Origin: Monocercomonoides exilis
Taxonomy: Eukaryota; Preaxostyla; Oxymonadida; Polymastigidae
Reading direction: 5' to 3'
Assembly (NCBI GenBank): GCA_001643675.2
Contig: LSRY02000018.1
Span: 868,001-932,000, forward strand
Length of the DNA stretch: 64,000 nt
Program-made: the position numbers and the translations under genes
Notes under the pieces: generated by a model
What the model was told of the DNA's origin: nothing
Database searches by the model: none
The model's input: the letters and a program-made list of their open reading frames with translations, nothing else
Part shown: piece by piece, positions 22,501 to 34,275 of the stretch
Layout of the letters: every line of letters begins with the position of its first letter
How positions within the stretch are numbered: position 1 is the stretch's first letter

Positions 22501-25500
22501 TTATCTTTTTGTTCTTCCTCCTTGTTTTGTTTGCTTTGTCTTTGAAGATGTTGGCAATTCTGACTCAGCCATATACTTTTCGATTGCTTCTTTCAATTCG
22601 TTGACAACTTTGTATTCCTCCTTCCCAAATTCGGACAAAAGCTTGTATCTTTCCATTTGTTCTTTTTTCTGTTCTTCTCCTGCTTCTTCATCATCGAATC
22701 CTGCATTTTTTATGAAATAGATGGAAAATATTTTGACAAGTTTCAAAACAAAATTTAAAATGATATTCAAACAAACAAGCAAGCAAACAAACAAATTATT
22801 GCAAGAAATAAAAATAAAAGAAAACACACCTTCAACAACAGCATCTATTCTTGAGTCCAAATCTTCTTGCTCTTCTTCTTCATCCTCCTCTTCCTCCTCT
22901 TCTTCATTCTCTTTATCACCAAAGTCTCCGCTTCCCCCTTCTACCACAATATCGCTCTCCTTCCTTGCTTTCTTCTTTCTCTTTTCATCATCTTCCTCTT
23001 CCTCTCCTGCTCCATTTGCCCCATTTCCATCTTCTTTCCTCCACTTCGCGTCCAAAAGCCGTGTCAGTCCATAATACTGCAGCACTTTCCTCAAAGGCGA
23101 TATCGATTTCCCTCCAAACACTCTCGCTGCAACCATCTTTTTCACACTCATCCGAACTGCTTTCGTCTTCTCGCTTTCTCCTCCAAGCGCTCCAGCTCCT
23201 CCACTTCTCCCCAGCGCTGACGATGCTGCAGCACCTGATTTTCCTTTCCCTCTCCCACTTCCACCACCAACAATAAACATCGCAGCCACAGACACTTCGT
23301 TCTTCTTCTTCGACGGATTCTTCACAGCGTCCAGCGCAGTCAGCGCTGTACTCACTTTGTTCCCATGCTCTGCATTGCATCTCCTGGTGAATGCTGCTTT
23401 GATCGGCCCAGGAATCGCCAGCTCTCCTGTCAGCTGTTTGAATGTCGTCAGCTCAATCAGATCGTCCCAGTCCACACGAGACATGTTGTACTCATCCAGA
23501 AACGAGATCACTCCATCCACTGCCTCTTCAATCCTCTCTTTTCTCGCAGTGCTGTCTGCTTTCCCTCCTCCTCCTCCTCTCCTTCCTGAAGAGCTTCCAA
23601 GTGAGTCAAGCCCATTGTCAGAAAGATCCTCAATTGATTCCATAAAGCTGCTTTCTCCTCCTCCTCCTCCTCTGCCTCCTCTCTGGCTGTTCATGCTCTC
23701 TTCTTCTTCTTCATTCCCAATGTCCATCAGTGGAAGAGTGGATTTCAACCGCATCACTTTCAGCACCCCATCTGTCTGTAGCCTTGTTTCTGGGCACATC
23801 ATCTTCGGCGATGCCCTTACCCGGAATTCATGGCACATCCTCTTCCCTTTCTTCATCGTCTGCATCTGCCCCATCATTGTCGGAAATGTGATGATGTTGT
23901 CCTTGCCATACCCGAACTCCTGAATATACCCACGCACATAGAAACCTGGTGTGATTGTCGATTGAACCGCATGCATCGGAGCCAGCGTCCAGTTCATCTC
24001 AGAGCGGATCTTCGCCTCAATCACATCGCCAAATGAGACTGACTCAGCAGCAGCGGCAAATATCTCCTCTTCCCGCAGCTCGCGATTGTCCAGCCCGAAC
24101 AAAGCGGAAGACGAGAGCGAACCAGCCAAATTGTGTGACGGAGAAGAGTAAGAGGAAGGCACAGCGTATTTGTTTCCGTAAGGGCTTGAGCCTTCAAACG
24201 CATTCATGTTGTTTTCTCCTTTCAGAGAAGAAGAAAGCGGGAAAGACGACGAAAGCGAAGAAGGAGAATTCCTTCCCTGTGAATTAACTATCTCCATCTC
24301 CTCGTTCTTCACCCCCATCTCATCCAACCCGCTGAAGTACTTCTCGTTGCTTCTCTTCCACGGCAGAGTGAATCTTCCTCCTTTTCCCGTCGCCACTCTC
24401 CGGCACCCGACCCATCCTTCGTGCAGAATGCGCCGGTGGATCGGCGGGTCAGCGAACAAAGAGCGGTACTGCAGCGGATACGCAGGCAGAGTGCGGATGT
24501 AGTTCTCCTGCATAAACAAAGGGACGATGCCGTTGTCCACAAAGTAGTAGTCAATGCGCTCGTTGATCGTGTTGGCGTGGTAGCTCATCGAACTCAGGAA
24601 CTTCGGCACGACAGTGAAAACAGTGACTGCCACATCCTTCTGCATCGCCTTCATCTTAGGGCGGAAGTGCTGATAGTCCATTGGAGTATCCTTCCACATC
24701 TGACACACATTTAGAATCTGTCTGATATCTCCCCCCGTTGACTGGATCAGCGTCTCCAGTACATTTCGGTCAACAGTACACCCTTCAGTGTTTAGAATGG
24801 GGATGATCCTGTTCAAGATGGAGATGCTGTGCGGACGCTGGAACGGCAGGTCGAGGCACTTATTGCGCAGCGTGCGGATCTTCGGCGAGGTCTTGTCGTT
24901 GCAGATGCAGATGATTGGCACCGACGTCTCATCTATCAGCTTCACCAGCTCCGCCATGCCTCCTCTGTCGCCGCCTGCCATTCCATCCACTTCATCCATA
25001 ATGACACACAGCTTCTTCCCAGTGCGAGTTATGTGCTTTTGAGTCACTCGCCCGCTGTCTGACATCTCACTGTCGTCTTCATCGTCCTCATCATCGTCGT
25101 CTTCCTCCAGCTCTCCTTCAACATACCTGCCTCTTCCTCCTCTCTTCGCCATCTTCTGCTTCTCCTCCTTCATCTTCTGCCTTTCTTCCTTTTTTGTACC
25201 CCAGAATCCTTGCAGCGTAAACGACTGCAGTGCATTCGAAACAGCCTCCGTCAGTGCGTTTTTGCTTCGTGTGTCTGACGCATTGAACTCCAACACCTCA
25301 TAACCAGCTTCTTTGCACACAACATGTGCTGCTGTTGTCTTTCCAATCCCTGGCTGCCCTGAAATAAGAGCTGCATTCGCTTCACTAACTGCTTTTCCGT
25401 ACTTGCTTCGCTTGTTTCCCTTTGCAGGCTCTTTCTCCTCTTCCTCTTCTTCCACATCATCTTCATCTTCTCCCTTTTTGCCTTTCTTCTTCCTTCCCTT

Positions 25501-27537
25501 TGTCTTTTTCGCGCTTTTTGTAGGTGTCCAGTTTTTCAGCCAGTTCAGCAGCTCCTGAATGGATGTCTGATTGCCCATGATGTCTGCGATCTTCGTGGGG
25601 CGATACTTCTGTGCCCAAAGACTTGAACTGAAGTGAACGAAATTTGATGTGGATGATGAAGGTGATTTAAAAAATCATTGTCAGAATGGATGTTTGATTT
25701 ATTGTGTAAGAATAAATTTTTAGAATTGTGAAAGCAATTAAAAACAAAGCAGTCCATTAGAAAAGAAAAGAACAGTTAAAATTGAAAAGAATTTTTACAA
25801 GAAAAATAAAATCTGAGACACAAACTTCACAACTGTAGGCTTAACTGTTGCTTTTATCAGCTTTTGTGGAATGGTCAGCGTTTGCACAGTTTGCGTGTCT
25901 TGTGCTTTATTGTTCTTTAGCAAGTCGAAAAATTCGTCTGACATAGAAAAATTAATCCAAAGAAAAAGACATGAATTTTAAAATTTGTTTAATCATGAAA
26001 AAAAGATAAAATTTAATTGAATGACTTTTCTCGTAAAAAAAAACCACAAATTTTCTTTGATCTCGCTTGTTTTCTTCGCAAACCTTCATTCAATACTTTC
26101 GTTCCCAATTTTTTTGCTTTTTCTGCTTTTGAAAATCCTGTTGCCTTCCCTTGGATGAGATAGTTGACAGTCTTACTAACTGAGCTGTGCACAGTTCTGT
26201 ATAAAAAGTAATCAAAACAGCAATCAAAGAGTTTTCAAATAAAAGGGCAAATTAATAATTATTTAATTTTTTTATCAATCTCAACAAAAATAAGAGCAAC
26301 GTAAATGACTTTTTTCATACAAAAAAATAAAAAAATAATTCTTCACCTTTTTCATATCCTCACAATTTTCCATTTTCACAATGAATCTCTTCATTTTCTT
26401 TTTTGAAAAAAAAATTATTTCTTCATCTACAAACCCTCCATATTGTTTGATAAGATCAATGCATTGCTCTCTTCCCATTGAATCCAGCTGCCCCGTCACC
26501 GCAAAATGCAAGCCAGCCAAGCAGTTTGGCTGTCCAACTGGAATTTGCTTCTTACCTGGATTCGCAGGTCCGTGGCTTTTTGCTGCCAAACTGTAGAAAT
26601 GAAATGCATATTTTAAACAGAAAAACGAAAATAAGTTGTATTATTTTTTCAAAAATACACATTTACGACAATTCATAAGAAAAAATTCAAATACAAATTC
26701 AGAAATTCAAGGTTAAATCCGTTCAGAAAAGCACACTATGGATTGAATTTGCCCTTTACTGGAGCAGGACCGGAATCTTCTTCCTTTTCTTTTGTTTCTT
26801 TTTTCTCCTTCAAAGGTTTTGAAACTTCCTTCTCAACACGTTTTTGCTTACGTGGTGATAACACTTCCGAAGATTGCTTTTCTTGGTGGAGATAAGATTT
26901 TGGATGATCACTCTGACTATCTTGGCTGTCATCCTTTTGAATTGTGATGTGTTGAATTGGCTTTTTTGGAGTATGAATTGGAGGAGAAGCAATAGGAGGT
27001 TGCACATAAGTTTTAGAAGCTGGCTTTAAATCTTGTGTGTGATGTGAAGCTTGCGGGGGTTCATGCAGATCAGGCTTTATATCAAAAGATGAAATAAGTT
27101 CTTCTTTTGGAGATACAGAAAAAGAATCTGGAGAAGAAGGAACAGGCTTTTTTGTAAATGGATCAATTTTTGGTCCACCAACTTTCAAAAATGAAAAGTT
27201 AGATTTTGGAAGAGGAGGTGCTTGGAGAAACGAATCACCTGTCAATTTATCGATCATGACAAAAATTTAAAAAATAGTTCAAAAAAGAGAAAGCATTCGT
27301 AACGAAACATTACAATAATTAAAAACTTTCAAACTGTCTTTCTTTAGCAAAGCAGGTGGAGGAGTCATCGGCATGAAAAGAGGAGGAAGAGTTCCTTTTG
27401 GCTTTTTCGGTAAAATCTCACGCGAAAGATCTATACCCTGTAAATATTGCATAAAAAATTGAAATTAAATAAAGGAGATATTTATAAAATCATTATACCT
27501 TCGTATCATTGTCAAACAAATTTGTTTTTTCAGCCAT
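22501..27537 (-). CDS. RFC1: Replication factor C large subunit (RFC1), clamp loader
   Basis: Eight exons (27537..27499, 27437..27335, 27238..26737, 26590..26435, 26196..26084, 25937..25826, 25627..22830, 22700..22501) give 1,340 residues. Order: disordered N-terminus rich in Lys/Ser/Pro; BRCT domain from about residue 230 (PNCLAGLHFAVTGQL, then SVSKTVNYLIQGKATGFSKA); linker; LWAQKYRPTK; AAA+ module with Walker A GQPGIGKTT (about 430), LEFNASDTRSK, Walker B VIMDEVDGMAGG (about 548) and FQRPHSISIL; then the RFC1 collar and C-terminal domain (PLFMQENYI, AAFTRRCN). It loads PCNA onto primer ends. Oddities: Gly/Ser/Glu-rich inserts make it longer than animal RFC1. The last intron (22701..22829, 129 nt) is in frame and stop-free, so an unspliced reading gains a false membrane segment. 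The other introns are 61 to 238 nt. Confidence 0.92.
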
Positions 27538-27799
27538 TTTAAAATAAAGGGATCTCAATTCTTTTTTAAACATAGTTGATATTTTATCGAAAGTGGTCAA
27601 CATGCATAGGATCATGCTCATTAAAGAAGAAAAATTACATATTTTTTTCAAAAAGCCTTTTATCATCATATTCAGTTTTGTTGAATGCTTTTCTTACCAA
27701 ACTGTTTTCTCAAAATCATCATTCACAAATGTCAAACAAAAAAAAAGTCCATCGTTAAAAAGAATGCATCAATTTTTTGGTATAATCTGACGAGCATGA

Positions 27800-30700
27800 T
27801 TATGTCAAATTTTTGATTTTATTTCTTGTAAATTTTCCTTCGAAAAGTGAAGTTACAACTCTTTCATATGCAACAATGATTAAAGTTGCATTGATAAACA
27901 TCAAATGCTCGTTCTTCTCTTTAGCAGCAATTTTAATTGCTCCAAAAAGAAGATCAGCAAGCTCTGAATTCTGCATTGTTGAAGGAAGATACGAAAATGA
28001 TTGTGCATTTTGTTTGCTTTTGGATAACTTGTCACTTTCGAAATTGGAAGAAAATGAATTTAATGAAGCAGAAATATTCTGTTTCATTGCTCCTCTCTTC
28101 TTTTCTGCTTTTTTGATGTTTATTTCTTCTTTCTTTATAAGTTGTGGATTCTCACTTATCTTCTTCGTCATCGTCATCAAATCAGTATTTTCTTCTTCTT
28201 TTTCATTATCTTCTTCATCTTTTTCATCTTTTTCATCTCCAACTTCAGAAGAAGCAGAAGAAAAAGAGAAAAATGAATAAGAAGAAGAAGAGGAAGAAGA
28301 CAATTGTTTTGACATCTGCAAAAAGGCGTTGTGAAGAGGAAGACTCAAAATAAACTGGAATGCTTCTTCGAATGTCATAACATCTGCTGTTAAAATTGAT
28401 AGACTCTTCATTCTCTGTTGTGTGTTAGATGAAGAAAAAGAAGGGGATGAAGAAGACGACGAAGAAGAAGAAGACGAGGAGGAGGAAGAAGAAGAAGAGG
28501 AGGAGGGAGAAGAAGCAGGAGAAGAGGAAAGAGAAGAAGAAGAAGCGATTTCATTGAAGTAGCCAATCAGATGACTCACAATGAAGTGTGGATTGAAAGA
28601 ATAGCAGAGAAGCTGAGTGAGAAATTCTTGTTTTGTCAGCTGGATGCTTTCGAATGTTTGGACAAGATGAGAAGGTGAAAGGAGGAAGTCATACGGGAAA
28701 GGAGGGGAAGAGGAAGAGGAGGAAGAGGAGGAAGAGGAGGAAGAGGAGGAAGAAGAAGGAGGAGATTGAGAAGAAGAAGAAGAAGGAGGAGGAGGAGAAG
28801 AAGAAGAAGAAGGAGGAGATTGAGAAGAAGAAGAAGAAGAAGAAGAAGATGATGATGATGATGATGATGAAGAATCAGTCAAGTTTGATGAATTATCATC
28901 ATTTTTCTGTTCTTCTGTATTTTCTGATGAAGGTGACAATAAATCTTTTGAGGAGAAAGCCGAAGGAAAAGAGGAAATAGACAAAGAAGTTAGAAGTGAT
29001 GAAAGAGAAAAATTTTTGAAAGAAGAAGAAGAAGAAGAGGAAGAAGAAGAGGAAGAGGAAGAGGAAGAAATTGAAGAAGAAATTAATGAAGAAGAAGAAG
29101 AAGAAGAAGAAGCAAATAAAGAAGAATCCAATGAATCCATCCCACTTATTGGAGAAAACAAAATCATTGGATTAATTTTGTGTGAAAATGTTGTCGATGA
29201 AATTTGCTCAAAAAACTTCAAAGAAGCTTTTCGGCTTTGCAAAAACGGCTTTTCAAAGGGAGTTCTTTTGATTGAACTGAAAATGGCTGAAACGTTGAAT
29301 GGAAGATTGACTTTGCAGCTTTGTTTATTATTGGTTATTTTTTGGTTATTTTTTGTTGCTTTTTTATTATTTTTATTATCAATATCCTTCACATTTTTCT
29401 TCTTCGTGTTTTGATAAGAATTTGAGATTGAAGATGATTTTCTTGTTAAATAGCTAGTTTCGATTGTCTGATTGATGTTCGGAGAAATTTGAGGCATATC
29501 CGGAGAAATAGATATGTTTTCTGCTGTTAAAGCATTCTTTTCAGCTGAACTGTTTTGAATTTGCTTTTTCTTTGTTCTTTTTGTGTGTTCAGATTTCAAT
29601 TTATCTCCCTCCTCCTCTTCCTCTTTTTCATCTCCAGCTTCAATCTCTACAACTTTTTCTTCTTCTTCTTCTCTTCCTTCTTCTCCCTCTCCCTCTTCCT
29701 CTCCTTCTCCTTCTCCTTCTCCTTCTCCTTCTCCTTCTCCTTCTCCTTCTCCTTCTCCTTCTCCTTCTCCTTCTTCCTCTCCTTCTTCCTCTCCTTCTTC
29801 CTCTCCTTCTCCTTCTCCATCAAAGCACATTCCATTCATTCTGCAGGCACGAAACATCGTCAAAGGAGATTCATTTACTTCACACAGCTCATCAATCAAC
29901 ATTTCACTTCTGAACCTCCTCTTTCTATTGCTTTCTTCTTCTTCTTCTTCTTCTTCTTCTTCTTCTTCGTCTTCGTCTTCGTCTTTCTCTTCTTCTTCAA
30001 TCAAAAAATCATTGAATTCATCATCATCATCATCATCTTCTTCTTCTTCTTCTTCTTTCTTCCTCTCTCTTTCTTCTCTCTCAATTTCTTTTATTATTGG
30101 TATTTTCGATATATTCGACAAATAAGAGTTTTCTGTAAGTTTTGTAGCATCTTTCAGAAGTTCGTTCAAATTTTCATTTTTCCCTTTGCATTCTGCTTTA
30201 TAACCTTCAAGAAATGATAAAATCTCTTTTCCCTTTTCAATATCGATTTTATTTGTTATTTCTTCTTCTTCTTTCTCTTCTTTATTCCTTTTCTCTCCTT
30301 TCTCCCCTCTCTTTTTCTCTTTCTTTTTCTCTTTTTCTCTTTCTCCTTCCAAATCTTCACTATTATCAAAAGTTTCTTCTCCTTCTTCCCTTTCATCTTC
30401 ATCTGATTCATCAAGCATCAAACAAAATGGAATTTTCCTTTCTTCTTCTTCCTCCTCCTCATCTTCTTTCTCATCTTTTCCTTCTTCTCTTTCTCTTCCT
30501 TCTTTTCCTTCCTCTTTTCCTTCCTCTTTTCCTTCCTCTTTTCCTTCCTCTTTTCCTTCCTCTTTTCCTTTTCCTTTTCCTCTCCCTCTCTTTCTTTCAA
30601 TCACAACATCTTCCACTCTCTCAAACTCAAACTTAGTCGGCTTATAAAACGTGAAAATTTCATTCGCCAATTCTTCTGTTTGCATCTTGTCGATTTTCCC

Positions 30701-33672
30701 CATCTCTTCTTTCTCCTCTTGCTTCTTCATTTCCTTCCATTTTCGGTCGAAAATTGGATTTATGATATTCTTCTTCTTCTTCTTCTTCTTCTTCTTTTTC
30801 TTCTTTGTTGTTATCATCATCATATTCATGCAGTTGTTATTCAATATGCAATTATTTTCATTATTTTCATCTATTTCCATTTCTTTTTTCTCTTCTTTCT
30901 CTTCTTTCTCTTCTTCCTCTATCATTTCCTTCTCCTCCTTCTCCTCTTCTCTTTCTTCTTCTTCCACTTCTTCTTCTTCCTTCACTTCCTTCTTCTCCTT
31001 CTCTTCTTCTATTAATCCTTTTTCTCCTCTTCTTTCTCCTTCTCCTTCATCATCATCATCATCATCATCTTCTTCTTCTTCTTCTTCTTCTTCTCCTTCC
31101 TTGTTCATTCCATTTTTCCCTTCAAATTCCTTCTGTATTTCATTTATGCTGTCCAAAAAGAAAGAAGAAATTCGATCTATCAAAGTTGAATGAGAAGAAG
31201 GTTTTGCAACTTTTTGAGGAGAAAATAGAGAAACATCTTGTTGGTTGGAGTTTGAGGGATGTTTTGAGGGAGAAGAAGAAGAAAAAGATGATGGTGATGA
31301 CGAAGAAAGATTTGAAGAAGAAAGTGATAATGAAGAAAAAGAAGGCGATGAAGGTGATGAAGGTGATGAAGATGATTTTTTAACTTCTTGAATTTTTTCT
31401 TGTTTAAGGTTTTGCTTTTGTTCTTTTTCTTTTTCTTTTTCTTTTTCTTTTTCTTTTTCTTTTTCTTTTTCTTTTTCTTTTTCTTTTTCTTTTTCTTTTT
31501 CTGGCTTTATTTCTGATTCTTTTTCTTTTTCTTTTTCCTTTTCCTTTTCTTCCTTTTCTTCCTTTTCTTTCTTTTCTTTCTTTTCTTTTCCAATTTCTGT
31601 TTCATTCTGCAATGAATGAAGAGAAGTCTTAGGAATAAGAGGCAAAGGCGATTCAAATGGATTTCTTGCTGTGTAAGGTGGAAGAACAGAAGGACGTTGC
31701 TTTGGAGGGGAAGAAAGAGAAGAAGAAAGAGAAGAAGATGATGACGAATTTATAGAAGAAGAAAAAGAAGCAGAAGAAGCAGAAGAAGCAGAAGAAGCAG
31801 AAGAAGCAGAAGAAGCAGAAGAAGCAGAAGAAGCAGAAGAAGCAGAAGAAGCAGAAGAATGTGAAGAAAGAGGAAGAGATGAACAATCATTATTATTATT
31901 ATTTGTTTTTGAAGAAGAAGAAGAAGAAGAAGAAGAAGAAGAAGAGGGAGAAGAAGAAGCTAATGATGATGATGTTTTTGCCATTGATGAAGAATGAGAT
32001 ATATTTTGAATTGAATTTAGTGTAGAAGAGTTTGATATGGTTTGTGAAGGAGTAATAGAAGGAGAAGGAGAGGGAGAGGGAGAGGGAGAGGTGGAAGGAG
32101 AGGGAGAGGGAGAGGGAGAGATGGAAGGAGAAGGCGTTAAAGAAGGAGAAGGAGAAGGAGAAAAAGAAGAAGAAGGAAGGGAAGATAAAGAACATGGAAT
32201 AGCAGAAGCAAGAGAATGAGCAGCAACTGCTGCAGAAGCAGAGTCTGAAGGAGAAGGAGAAGGAGAAGAAGATGAAGAAGAAGAAATTGATGATGATATT
32301 GTTGCTGTTGAAGATGTGAAAGAAGAAGAAGAAGAAGAACCAGAAATCATCTCATTTTGTTTCTTTTCATTTTGATCAGTCAAACTTGCACATTTACGTT
32401 CTTCTGATGTTTCACTGGCTTTCTCCTTTTCAACTGGAGATTTCGATTTTGAAGGCATAGAAGACGATGAAGGCAATGAAGAAGATGAGGAAGAAGCAGA
32501 AGAAGATGTTGATGATGAAGGTGAAAGAGAAAGAGAAGAAGAAGAAGATGATGATGATGAAGCAGAAGATGAAGGAGAAGGAGAAGGTGACTGAGATGGT
32601 GATTGAGGTGGAGAAAGCGATGCCAAAAAGGACAAAAGAGAAGAAGGCATAGAAAGAGGCAGCTCTGATGGGATTGGAGGAATAAGAGCGAGATTTGGCA
32701 GGAAACCGGTCTCGTAGTTTAAAGAAGGGGTTAATAGCTGGGAATTAGAGGGAGAATGAGAAGGGGTTTGAGAAGGGGTTTGAGAAGGGGTTTGAGAAGG
32801 TGTTTGAGAAAGAGAAAGAGAACGTGAATGCGAATGTGAGTGAGAAAGTGATTGTGGTTGAGTTTGCGATTGTGATTGCAAGTTATCTTGACCGCTGCGC
32901 AGTGGTGTAGAAGCTGCTGGATGCTTTGGTGTTTCTTTGATGGTTGGCGTTTTTGTGAGGTTTTTCTCTGAATCTTGGTTGGAATTTGTAAGTGAAAAGG
33001 CTTTGGTGCTTTGGGTTGAATCTGGTATTATCATTGTCTGGACAACTATTGGAGTGTTTTCTTTTGTCGGAGTTGATGGACTTTCATCTGAAACTTTTTC
33101 TTGTGCTGAAACATTGGAAAAATTGTGATCTTTAAGAATGGTTGACCCTTCAGGTTTTTTTGTTGAAATAAAATTTACATTTGACGAAGCTTTTTGACTC
33201 TCATTTTTGCTTTGTGTGTCAGGCTCAGATTTCTTTTTCTTTGTTTGCATTTTGCTTTCTTTTTTGATGAGTGAAGTAATTAATGAAATCTCTTTCAAAT
33301 TAAAAAGATTGTCAACTTGAAAATGATTTCCAGAATTTTTCATTAGCTTCAATAGATCTTTTGCTGATGGAAGTCTGAAGTCTTGACGATTTTTTCTTTG
33401 CTCAGAAGAAGTTGAAAAATTTCTTTTTGTAGAAAAATCACTTTCACTTTCACTATTAAATAGACTGTCAGAGTCATCATCCGTCTTTTGTTGAGGAACA
33501 TAACGTTTATTTTCTAGAACTTTGTTCGATTCCATCTGTATTGAGTTATCTTCCATGGAATCTGGAAACAACTAAATTTTGGAATGTATCAAAATATTAA
33601 ACACAAATAAAATTAAAAATAGGAATGAAAAGTAAAAAAATATAAGTTCCATACAGATGAATCGTCATCCAT
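27800..33672 (-). CDS. Very large Ser/Glu-rich protein of unknown function
   Basis: An 18-nt first exon (33672..33655, MDDDSS) joins over an 83-nt intron (33572..33654, donor GTATGG) to one exon (33571..27800), giving about 1,929 residues. I recognise no domain. Non-repetitive islands are at the N-terminus (RLPSAKDLLKLMKNSGNHFQ), in the middle (ANEIFTFYKPTKFEFERV; SPLTMFRACRMNGMCFDG; KVNLPFNVSAIFSSIKRTPF) and at the C-terminus (FLTQLLCYSFNPHFIVSHLI; TFEEAFQFILSLPLHNAFL; ELADLLFGAIKIAAKEKNEH), the last part likely helical. The rest is Ser, Glu/Lys, Gly/Glu, Ser/Pro and Ala/Ser repeats. No signal peptide or membrane helix is seen, so it is probably cytosolic or nuclear. The open frame over 5.7 kb, despite many microsatellites, argues that it is a real gene. 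The first exon is a weaker call than the rest. RFC1 starts 263 bp downstream. Confidence 0.7.
29690..29818 (-). repeat. (GGAGAA)n tandem repeat coding Gly-Glu
   Basis: On the plus strand CTCCTT/CTCCTC hexamers run for about 120 bp; the coding strand reads alternating Gly-Glu with occasional Glu-Glu. It lies inside the unknown Ser/Glu giant. Confidence 0.9.
30500..30590 (-). repeat. 12-bp tandem repeat coding Glu-Glu-Gly-Lys
   Basis: Plus-strand units of the form CCTCTTTTCCTT repeat about six to seven times, coding EEGK units in the unknown Ser/Glu giant. Confidence 0.85.
31420..31502 (-). repeat. (CTTTTT)n repeat coding Glu-Lys
   Basis: Plus-strand CTTTTT hexamers repeat about 13 times without interruption; the coding strand reads alternating Glu-Lys. 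It lies inside the unknown Ser/Glu giant. Confidence 0.9.
31768..31858 (-). repeat. 9-bp tandem repeat coding Ser-Ser-Ala
   Basis: Plus-strand AGAAGAAGC units repeat about ten times in perfect register, coding Ala-Ser-Ser units in the unknown Ser/Glu giant. Confidence 0.92.
32755..32815 (-). repeat. 15-bp tandem repeat coding Ser-Gln-Thr-Pro-type units
   Basis: Plus-strand units of the form GAGAAGGGGTTT repeat about four times, coding SQTP units in the unknown Ser/Glu giant, next to Ser-His and Ser-Gln rich sequence. Confidence 0.8.
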
Positions 33673-34275
33673 GCAACAAATTTATTGGGCAAAAATTTCT
33701 CAAAAACTTTCAGAAAAAAAATTTGTAATGGCTCTTAAGGAGAGTTTTAAATCAAATTTATATTATACTGAAAGAAGTGAGAATTCCTTCATCATATTTT
33801 ATAATTCAAAATTGAATCACCAATCAAATAACCACCCGCTGACTTGAAGGAATCTGCATTAATTATTTGTTCATGAACAAATGGAGTTTTTTCATTTCTT
33901 TTTAATTTCAAAAAGAATGAATGAAAACATAAACAATGTTCTTGAAATGTAATCATTCTCTTGGATAGTTTATCAAAATGAAAGGAAATATTTTTTCTTA
34001 TTTTAATCTTGCACAAAATATTCATTTAATTTTTCATTTATCCGAGGATTAAGTTTGAGAACAAAATAATTAACAAGATAATATCTTCAAAATAATCGAA
34101 TGACTGATAAAAAAACATAGAATCATAATCATTTTAAAGAGAAAAATCATTCTATTCCATTTTATTTGCTTTCGTTTTTTAATTAAATAAACAAATATTT
34201 CATCATTTCTTTAAATATTGCTAAAAAAATGAAAAAATAAAATAAAAAAAAAAAAAAAAAAAAAAATTCTTTCAC
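33673..34275. other. Intergenic region between the Ser/Glu giant and the EH-domain gene
   Basis: About 600 bp of AT-rich DNA, ending in a poly-A run (34244..34266) directly beyond the EH-domain stop codon. A minus-strand frame at 34025..33792 has no recognisable content. It must hold the promoter of the Ser/Glu giant. Confidence 0.5.

Noticed and set aside
22701-22829. Membrane helix near the C-terminus of RFC1
   Set aside because: It is an in-frame GT-AG intron; RFC1 is a soluble nuclear protein.
29555-30217. Plus-strand frame rich in Phe and Ser that looks like a membrane protein
   Set aside because: Antisense shadow of Gly/Glu repeats in the Ser/Glu giant.
31768-31858. Regular short repeats resembling a CRISPR array
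   Set aside because: The units are 9 bp with no spacers, in frame in a eukaryotic coding exon; this is a coding microsatellite.
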